Shown: one piece after another, positions 23,254 to 27,757 of the stretch
Position numbering within the stretch: the first letter of the stretch is position 1
Layout of the letters: every line of letters starts with the position of its first letter
Source: a virus
Virus record (IMG/VR): IMGVR_UViG_3300031259_000042
Location: 1 to 27,757 of that record
Reading direction: 5' to 3' (one strand)
DNA length: 27,757 nt
The notes under the pieces: model-generated
What the model saw: the letters and a program-made list of their open reading frames with translations, nothing else
Database searches by the model: none
What the model was told of the DNA's origin: nothing
Position numbers and translations under genes: made by a program

Positions 23254-23268
23254 GCTCAATCTCTTCGG

Positions 23269-23736
23269 CTATCCGGAAGTCGGCGTCCCTGCACCGTTCT
23301 CCGCGATCCGCTGCAGCGCGTTCTTGCGCTTGTTACTCAGCACCAACCCCCAGGCATTCAGGATGCCCAGGATCGCGCCGCCACCCTTCAGCTCGTTCTC
23401 AATCACGGCAAGCCGCTCGCCCTGCTCACGAGCTTGCGTATCGAGTGACTGGATGGTGAGCCGTTGCTCTTCCAGCCGCGCCTTCATCTCGCTGATGCTC
23501 TGATCCTGCAGAGCATCTTCCACCGTCGCACCGCGTCCGGTGTTAGCCGACTCCAACCCCGTCTGCCCCAACGCTGGCGGCCTTCCCCAGAAAGCCAAAC
23601 CGAAGCAGACCGCCAGGGACACCCAACACAGGACCTTGGTGATCCGCTCACGCCTCATGTACCCCTCCAGGACTCCGCGACGCGCAGGGATCTTCACTGA
23701 TGCGTGGTTCAGATGTAAGGCTTCGGCGCGACTCAT
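23269..23736 (-). CDS. Membrane-anchored coiled-coil protein of the lysis region
   Basis: From ATG 23736 the product has 155 residues. That start has a perfect GGAGGT seven bases upstream. A second in-frame ATG at 23658 (residue 27) also has a strong GGAGGGG site. The second start would give a protein beginning MRRERITK followed at once by a membrane segment (VLCWVSLAVCFGLAFWG). A charged coiled coil covers about residues 80-117 (EMKARLEEQRLTIQSL to LAVIENELK). It is followed by a weakly hydrophobic GGGAILGILNAWGLVL segment and a basic tail (SNKRKNALQR). This layout resembles spanin-like or XhlA-like lysis accessory proteins. Its place just before the endolysin supports a lysis role. No family can be named with certainty. 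Confidence 0.68.
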   Translation of the reverse strand: MSRAEALHLNHASVKIPARRGVLEGYMRRERITKVLCWVSLAVCFGLAFWGRPPALGQTGLESANTGRGATVEDALQDQSISEMKARLEEQRLTIQSLDTQAREQGERLAVIENELKGGGAILGILNAWGLVLSNKRKNALQRIAENGAGTPTSG

Positions 23737-23769
23737 CGTTGCGACCTCCGCAGATCTCTCATGCCAGGC

Positions 23770-24186
23770 CTAGTGAACGCTGTTGTAGACGGCGACCTTA
23801 GCCTGGGCACGCTCGACAGCATCTTCCATCACGCCGCCGCGCCACTTCGCAGGGATGCGCGCGGCCTTCTCGTCTTCGCTGAGGTCAGCGGTCTTCGACT
23901 TACCACGTAGGCCAGCGTTGGCCTCCACCTCAGCTCGCGAGATCGCAGCACAGGTCGGGGCCGATCCCATCATCCCAATCTCATGGTGCAACTCGATGAG
24001 CTGAGCTATACCGGGCTTCGTGGAGAGCAAGAGATCGAACGCGATGACATTCCCACTCTCGCCAAGCAACTTAGTGGCCTTGTTTGCCTTGACGAGCCGC
24101 AGACCCTCCTCCAACCGGATGAAGCGCTTCACGAGGTGCTTCTTCGCGAGACCGCTCCACTGACGAAGCGCGAACATTCTGGCCAT
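23770..24186 (-). CDS. Hypothetical protein at the head of the lysis region
   Basis: A 138-residue protein starting at ATG 24186 with GGAGAG upstream. The first 50 residues are strongly basic and helical (MFALRQWSGLAKKHLVKRF to LVKANKATKLLGE), followed by VIAFDLLLSTKPGIAQLIELHHEIG. The C-terminal half is charged, with GLRGKSKTADLSEDEKAARIPAKW. There is no membrane segment, signal peptide or known motif. I do not recognise it. It is the first gene after a 241-base noncoding junction and may mark the beginning of a new transcript. Confidence 0.6.
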   Translation of the reverse strand: MARMFALRQWSGLAKKHLVKRFIRLEEGLRLVKANKATKLLGESGNVIAFDLLLSTKPGIAQLIELHHEIGMMGSAPTCAAISRAEVEANAGLRGKSKTADLSEDEKAARIPAKWRGGVMEDAVERAQAKVAVYNSVH

Positions 24187-24427
24187 CGATCTCTCCGCCT
24201 GGACGCGGGTCCGCCCAGCTTACTTCGAATTACGTTCCGGATGTCGCCCGGAAAGCCGCTGCCAACGCAGTCTCAGTTGTGGGTCTCGCTGCTTGCGCAG
24301 TCACCTTGTGGTTCGTTCTTGAATATGTCACGGAATCAATGGGTGTAATTCCACCCATTGGAGACGATATCTCGGATCGCCAGTATCCATGCAGGTTTGC
24401 GCTATCTTCTGGGACGCCTTTTCCACA
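24187..24427. other. Noncoding junction between early block and lysis/late block
   Basis: No convincing gene on either strand. It holds one perfect inverted repeat (24337-24360). A/T content is higher around 24320-24350 than elsewhere. I could not find a convincing sigma-70 -35/-10 pair for the minus strand. It is the likeliest place for a late promoter or operator. Confidence 0.5.
24337..24360. promoter_or_regulatory. Perfect inverted repeat, possible operator or attenuator
   Basis: Arms CAATGGGTG and CACCCATTG (nine bases, perfect) are separated by TAATTC. It lies 68 bases after the stop of the winged-helix gene and about 150 bases before the next gene start. No T tract follows on either strand, so a protein-binding operator is more likely than a terminator. 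The spacing of arm centres (15 bases) is compatible with a dimeric regulator. Confidence 0.55.
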
Positions 24428-25642
24428 TCACATCACCCTGCGCGAGTCCACCGTCCAGCCCTCGCCGAACGAAAGCATCACCGATCCATCGCCCTGACGG
24501 ACCATCGGCGCGCGCCTCAGCTCATGGATCATCCACGGCCAGCGCTTCGCGTTCAGCCAGTAGCCCTCCGCGAAGAACCTGCGCAGATCCGGCCGCGCGG
24601 CCTGCAGCATGTAGCTCGAAGCCACGTTGAAGAAATCCCACATCGCGCAGGCCGTCTCGCCCGCCGCAGCCGGCGCGACCTCATGCTGACTGCAGTACAA
24701 CTCCAGCGCGCGCCTCACCGCTTCGCGTTGGCGGCGTGTCGCGTTCGCAGGGGCAATACCGGCAAACCCAAGCACCGCCTCCGCTTCGTCGTACAGAGCA
24801 GCGTCGATTCCATCCAGCTCCGCACGCTCTCCAAGCCTCTTTGCCTCTCGCGTCCCAGCCACCACCGCCCCAGGCACACCGCTGTCGCCGGTGCGACCCC
24901 CACCATCACAGCGTTCTTTGCCTTTGCCTTTGCGATCTCCACAGCCTGCAACTCCGCGCGGGGGAAAGGGGGAGCTACTCTTCCATTCTTGTATTTCTCT
25001 CTTACTACTCGAGGGCGAACATTTTGCGTGGGGGGGCCGATCATCCTGCGTGGGAGGGGCGACTCTTTCCACAGCAAAAAAAGGGAGCTCCAGCGTCCGA
25101 TTCGCAGCCTCAGCCGATACACGCACGACGCCCTGACCGCCCAAAGGCTCAGCCGACATCTTGAGCACGCCCTGACCGCCCGTAGGCTCAGCCGACACAC
25201 CCCGTACACCCCGAACGACCGCATGCGTTCGCACACGCACCTCTCGAAAGAACTCCATCCTCGCTTCCAGGCCCCGCTTCCTCCGCAGCAGCGGCCGCAC
25301 CTGGTTCGGGCGCAGCCTTCCCTCACCCACCAGCCAGCGCAGCAGATCCGGCAGCTCACACTCGTTGCTTGTGCTCGCGCCCGAACGCGCATTCACGACC
25401 GCATACCGCCGCACCATCTTCCGGCGCTCCAATCCTGCCATCACACGCCGGCAATGGCCCTTGGAGAGATGGACCGCCGTGGCGATCTCGTCCAGCTCCT
25501 CGAAGGCGCACCACACTCCCTGGTGATGCCGATAGCAAAGCCGGTTGAGCACGCGCAGCTCCGCTGGCGACAACGGATTCCCATCCGGCCCCCGTCGCTT
25601 CTGCGCGAGGCTCTTGTAGTACTCAAGCGCTATCTCACTCAC
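24428..25642 (-). CDS. Winged-helix protein, possible phage replication initiation protein
   Basis: A 404-residue protein starting at GTG 25642. Residues about 25-82 (SPAELRVLNRLCYRHHQGVW to LERRKMVRRY) look like a winged helix-turn-helix domain with the recognition region AVHLSKGHCRRVM. A long, low-complexity middle (about residues 140-270) is rich in Gly, Ser, Pro and Lys and contains a 13-residue repeat. The C-terminal 130 residues form a helical domain (RRQREAVRRALELYCSQHEV to GYWLNAKRWPWMIHEL). An N-terminal DNA-binding domain, a linker and a helical C-terminal domain is the architecture of many phage replication initiators or helicase loaders, but I cannot name a family. Weak ribosome binding site. 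Confidence 0.65.
   Translation of the reverse strand: MSEIALEYYKSLAQKRRGPDGNPLSPAELRVLNRLCYRHHQGVWCAFEELDEIATAVHLSKGHCRRVMAGLERRKMVRRYAVVNARSGASTSNECELPDLLRWLVGEGRLRPNQVRPLLRRKRGLEARMEFFREVRVRTHAVVRGVRGVSAEPTGGQGVLKMSAEPLGGQGVVRVSAEAANRTLELPFFAVERVAPPTQDDRPPHAKCSPSSSKREIQEWKSSSPFPPRGVAGCGDRKGKGKERCDGGGRTGDSGVPGAVVAGTREAKRLGERAELDGIDAALYDEAEAVLGFAGIAPANATRRQREAVRRALELYCSQHEVAPAAAGETACAMWDFFNVASSYMLQAARPDLRRFFAEGYWLNAKRWPWMIHELRRAPMVRQGDGSVMLSFGEGWTVDSRRVM
25109..25196. repeat. 39-bp tandem repeat inside the winged-helix gene
   Basis: Two full copies (25109-25147, 25148-25186) and the start of a third (from 25187), each opening CTCAGCCGA and, in the full copies, sharing CGCCCTGACCGCCC. In the protein this gives the 13-residue units SAEPTGGQGVLKM and SAEPLGGQGVVRV followed by SAEA. 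The length is a multiple of three, so copy number could vary without breaking the frame. Confidence 0.8.
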
Positions 25643-25663
25643 TGGCCCAGCTCACTTCCGTCT

Positions 25664-26062
25664 CTATGCCGCTTGCGGCTCAGCTACACGCTTCTTCGGC
25701 CCACGTTTCAGCGACAGCAGAATCCGCAGCCGCTCGAGCACCAACACCATGGACGCACTGCTATCCGCGCAAACATCGGCATACACCGACCAGTCACGAG
25801 GGCTGCTCAACGTCGCCAGCAGCTTCATCTCCGGCGCTGTACGCTTCAGCCACAGCACGCCAGCGCGGTCGACATCAGGGCACGTATCGCACAACCACGC
25901 CCCGGCAAACTCCGCAACGCTCGCTGCCTTCACCAGCTCCATCGCCGCCGCCATCGATGCCGCGGGCACTACACGATAGCCGTGCGTATCCAGCACCAGC
26001 CCAAGCACGGACGAGCGAATCTCGTCCGCGCACACCAGCAGCAACACCTTGCGAGGCCTCAT
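25664..26062 (-). CDS. Degenerate response-regulator receiver-like protein
   Basis: A 132-residue protein whose ATG overlaps the previous stop (ATGA). It follows the CheY/receiver fold: strand KVLLLVCADE with acidic residues Asp13-Glu14, helix SSVLGLVLDTHGYRVV, strand FAGAWLCDT with Asp59 in the position of the phospho-acceptor, strand KLLATLSS, and a last helix VLVLERLRILLSL. The usual Lys after the fifth strand is not obvious, and the loop after Asp59 (TCPDVDRAG) is unusual. It has no output domain; the C-terminus is a basic tail (SLKRGPKKRVAEPQ). It may be a stand-alone receiver or a pseudo-receiver acting by protein contact. Its presence in a phage early block is notable. Phosphorylation is unproven. 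Confidence 0.65.
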   Translation of the reverse strand: MRPRKVLLLVCADEIRSSVLGLVLDTHGYRVVPAASMAAAMELVKAASVAEFAGAWLCDTCPDVDRAGVLWLKRTAPEMKLLATLSSPRDWSVYADVCADSSASMVLVLERLRILLSLKRGPKKRVAEPQAA

Positions 26063-26850
26063 GCAGACGCAGGCTCCGGCATAGGCATAGGCATAGGCAT
26101 AGGCATCGCCTCCACAATCGGCTCCGGAGGAGACAAGGACCGCAGCGTCGACCGCAGCACGAACAGATGATCGCGCTCGCTGCCCAGCTCCGCCTGCAGA
26201 CGCTGAATCTCGCCCTCCATCGTCGCAATGTTGGCCTCAGACACCTGCTTGCGGGCCTCGAGGATCTCGATGGTCCCGGCCGTCCCGGCCTTCACCTTCG
26301 CAGCAGCCTTCGCCGCCGGCGCCTTCACTCCCGGGGAATTCGCGGCGCCCACAGAAGAAGCACCATCAGCCTTGTGACCTCGCTGATACTCCCAACCCTT
26401 AGCGATCGCCTTCTCACTCAGCGCCTCGCCGCATCCGCACTTGCATATCTTCGCCATCGTCACCACTTCCTTTCGCTTCTCCAACCTCACAACAACCTTC
26501 GCGGGCTTCGCCACGACAACCTTCGCCTTTACACGGTGCACCAGCTCGCGATGCGGCCTCGTCCGGACTGCAGCCCGCTCCGCTTGCTCCTGCAGCACCA
26601 GCGCACGCACCGGTGCCGGCCGCACCGAACCATCCGGCAGCAACGTCTTCGGCGCGGCCTTCGCACGCCACGCCGCTGCCACAGGGTTCGAGAGGACCAC
26701 CTGGCTGGCCGCACGCGCCTCCGCATCCCGCCTGCGCATCTCGTCCGTCACCGGGATCACGCGACACTCGGCACGCACGTACTCCGGCTCGTCCGGCTCC
26801 CACGGCCGGATCAGCGTCTTCTCTCCGCGGCTTGCCATTCCAGGTATCAA
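26059..26850 (-). CDS. Basic protein with CxCxC...GH motif and internal start
   Basis: From TTG 26850 the product has 263 residues; this start overlaps the XRE gene stop and has GGGAGGG seven to eight bases upstream. ATG 26838 is an alternative. The first 130 residues are Arg/Ala/Val-rich with no known domain. At residue 132 a second module begins MAKICKCGCGEALSEKAI, with Cys136, 138 and 140 and a downstream GWEYQRGHK (His159), a short zinc-knuckle-like pattern seen at the N-termini of some phage proteins. Then follow an Ala/Lys-rich linker, a coiled coil (residues 193-235) and a Met-Pro repeat tail. The ATG at 26457 has its own AAAGGAAG site, so the second module may also be made alone (132 residues). 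Function unknown. Confidence 0.6.
   Translation of the reverse strand: MIPGMASRGEKTLIRPWEPDEPEYVRAECRVIPVTDEMRRRDAEARAASQVVLSNPVAAAWRAKAAPKTLLPDGSVRPAPVRALVLQEQAERAAVRTRPHRELVHRVKAKVVVAKPAKVVVRLEKRKEVVTMAKICKCGCGEALSEKAIAKGWEYQRGHKADGASSVGAANSPGVKAPAAKAAAKVKAGTAGTIEILEARKQVSEANIATMEGEIQRLQAELGSERDHLFVLRSTLRSLSPPEPIVEAMPMPMPMPMPEPASA
26078..26106. repeat. GGCATA hexanucleotide microsatellite
   Basis: Nearly five copies of GGCATA in a row. Read on the minus strand it codes (Met-Pro) x5 near the C-terminus of the Cys-motif protein. Copy-number change would keep the frame, because the unit is six bases. Confidence 0.9.
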
Positions 26851-27119
26851 TGCACGTCCCTCCCATCGAGGCCCTGCGGCCAGCTCTCAGCCTGCGCCAG
26901 CAGCTCGCTGGGATTCACCTCCAGCGCCCTCGCGAGGCGGATGAACGTATCCATGCGCGGCTGCGTTCGGTTTGCCTCGTACAACGCCAACTGCTTGCGA
27001 TCAACGCAGGCGCGTGCTGCGAGCTCTTCCTGCGTGAAGCCGCCCTCCTTCCGCGCCCTGCGCAGCACGTCGCCAATCGGAGCCAGACGAGCCATCACAC
27101 CCCACAACACTGCCGCCAT
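26847..27119 (-). CDS. XRE-family helix-turn-helix regulator
   Basis: A 90-residue protein. The helix-turn-helix covers about residues 16-75: IGDVLRRARKEGGFTQEELA, ACVDRKQLALYEANRTQPRM and DTFIRLARALEVNPSELL, the full HTH_3 pattern. There is no C-terminal peptidase or dimerisation domain, so it is not a classic CI repressor; Cro-like or a simple transcription regulator is more likely. ATG 27119 is chosen because GAGG lies five bases upstream; its start overlaps the stop of the gene before it (TGATG). It may bind the inverted repeat at the early/late junction, but that is only a guess. Confidence 0.9.
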   Translation of the reverse strand: MAAVLWGVMARLAPIGDVLRRARKEGGFTQEELAARACVDRKQLALYEANRTQPRMDTFIRLARALEVNPSELLAQAESWPQGLDGRDVH

Positions 27120-27415
27120 CACAACCTCACAAAGAAGCCAGGCTCCGACGGCGTCGCCTCCGCCAGGAACTTGCCAAAGCTCAACAACCCGTCAGCCTCC
27201 GTGCGATCGATGATGTCGAGCTTCTGCCGGAGCAGCTCTTCGTCGTCCAGCACGCGCGGGCCATCCTGCTGCAGCACACCCGCCGCGATGGCCGCGGCCG
27301 CATCGTCGCAGCCATAGAGGGCGCAGACCTCACGCGTCGCATCAGTCTCCGACCGCGCCAGGAACCATTCCCCCTTGCGCGTCTCATACACCCGCAGCCC
27401 CGATGCAAGATTCAT
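27119..27415 (-). CDS. Small hypothetical protein
   Basis: From ATG 27415, which overlaps the stop of the DUF4031 gene (ATGA), the product has 98 residues; the longer open frame upstream is the shadow of that gene. It begins MNLASGLRVYETRKGEWFLARS, a beta-hairpin-like start, then a helix with TREVCALYGCDDAAAAIAAG, an acidic middle (LDDEELLRQKLDIIDRTEAD) and a hydrophobic end. There is no membrane segment or metal motif. I do not recognise a family. It is translationally coupled to both neighbours. Confidence 0.6.
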   Translation of the reverse strand: MNLASGLRVYETRKGEWFLARSETDATREVCALYGCDDAAAAIAAGVLQQDGPRVLDDEELLRQKLDIIDRTEADGLLSFGKFLAEATPSEPGFFVRL

Positions 27416-27714
27416 GCGCCAGCCCCAAACAACGTAGGTTCTACAACGCCGCGGCGGCTTCGCATGAACTGCGCACACTGCTCGCGGGTGTGCTCGATAG
27501 CACCCAGCTCCAGCGCCTTCTTACGCTTCGTGCTCACCAGGTCGTAGTGCGGCAGCCTTCCGCCATCCGGCTGGAACCACGCACGCCTCATCCCGATCGA
27601 CCGCGCCATCGCGTGCAGCTCGTCCAGCGAGTCCGCGTACATGTGGCAGCTGTGGTCCCAGCGAAAGCTCTCGGAGCCGCCGTGGCGCAACAAAGGATCG
27701 ACGTACACGCTCAC
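27412..27714 (-). CDS. DUF4031 family protein
   Basis: A 100-residue protein with the DUF4031 pattern: SVYVDPLLRHGG, SCHMYADSLDELHAMARSIGMRRAWFQ, PHYDLVSTKRKKALELGA. GTG 27714 is chosen because it overlaps the TGA of the gene before it (GTGA) and has GGAAGG nine bases upstream; an open frame continues upstream to a TTG at 27744 but without a good site. The conserved His, Trp and Tyr residues hint at a binding or catalytic pocket, but the family has no assigned function. It is common in phage and bacterial genomes. Confidence 0.85.
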   Translation of the reverse strand: MSVYVDPLLRHGGSESFRWDHSCHMYADSLDELHAMARSIGMRRAWFQPDGGRLPHYDLVSTKRKKALELGAIEHTREQCAQFMRSRRGVVEPTLFGAGA

Positions 27715-27757
27715 CACTGCACCCCTTCCCACAGCGCACTGCAAAGAATCCAGAGCA
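27711..27757 (-). CDS. 3' end of an upstream gene, cut by the window edge
   Basis: A minus frame open from the window edge ends LWILCSALWEGVQW then TGA, overlapping the GTG start of the DUF4031 gene in a GTGA arrangement. Only 14 residues are visible, so neither identity nor reality as a gene can be judged beyond the telltale overlap. Confidence 0.35.
   Translation of the reverse strand, partial: LWILCSALWEGVQW

Noticed and set aside
22642-23259. Alternative minus frame overlapping the endolysin start, considered as an Rz1-like gene
   Set aside because: No signal peptide or lipobox is present and it starts at TTG inside a hairpin; the endolysin frame is certain.
24187-24427. Possible late promoter (TTGATT or TTGGCA as -35)
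   Set aside because: No acceptable -10 at 16-18 bases from either; not reported as a promoter.
25109-25196. Tandem repeat considered as a CRISPR or iteron array
   Set aside because: The units are directly adjacent with no spacers, are in frame, and lie within a gene; too few copies for an iteron origin claim.
24389-27213. Long plus-strand frames over the early block
   Set aside because: Composition is His/Arg/Pro/Ser-rich without domains. The minus-strand genes there are joined by ATGA-type overlaps and have recognisable folds.

Overview
This window is a GC-rich phage or prophage segment. Every credible gene lies on the minus strand, so transcription runs from high to low coordinates. Packing is very tight, with many stop/start overlaps of the ATGA, GTGA or TGATG type. 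The gene content is that of a long-tailed siphovirus with an HK97-type head. No integrase, tRNA, attachment site or bacterial housekeeping gene is present, so a prophage cannot be told from a free phage genome here. The lambda R-type endolysin points to a Gram-negative host. The GC level and the style of several accessory proteins suggest Acidobacteriota, but that is a low-confidence inference.

Layout in transcription order. (1) 27757-24428 is an early or accessory block: a DUF4031 protein, a small unknown, an XRE-type DNA-binding protein, a basic protein with a short Cys/His motif, a degenerate response-regulator-like protein, and a winged-helix protein that may act in replication. (2) 24427-24187 is a noncoding junction with a perfect inverted repeat. 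(3) 24186-21161 is the lysis region: an unknown protein, a membrane coiled-coil protein with two plausible starts, a GH104 endolysin behind a structured leader, an unknown, a small zinc-finger protein and a membrane protein that looks like a fusion. (4) 21158-18103 is the packaging block: HNH endonuclease, a 271-bp noncoding gap that is the best cos candidate, small and large terminase, and a two-helix membrane protein. (5) 18102-11492 is the head and neck: portal, S49 protease with an odd Cys-rich tail, major capsid, a decoration-like protein, two tandem adaptor-fold proteins and a gp10-like neck protein. (6) 11495-1 is the tail: terminator protein, tube, two chaperone frames linked by a probable -1 frameshift, tape measure, then a tip cassette in the same order as gene transfer agent genes g12-g15, and finally a fibre with an SGNH esterase domain that runs off the window.

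The most interesting non-gene signal is a set of GC-rich hairpins in almost all the longer gaps of the late operon. They bracket exactly the genes whose products are needed in the highest copy number (capsid, decoration protein, tail tube), while most other junctions overlap or nearly touch. One of them, before the tube gene, is a textbook intrinsic terminator. This looks like stoichiometry control built into the late transcript.
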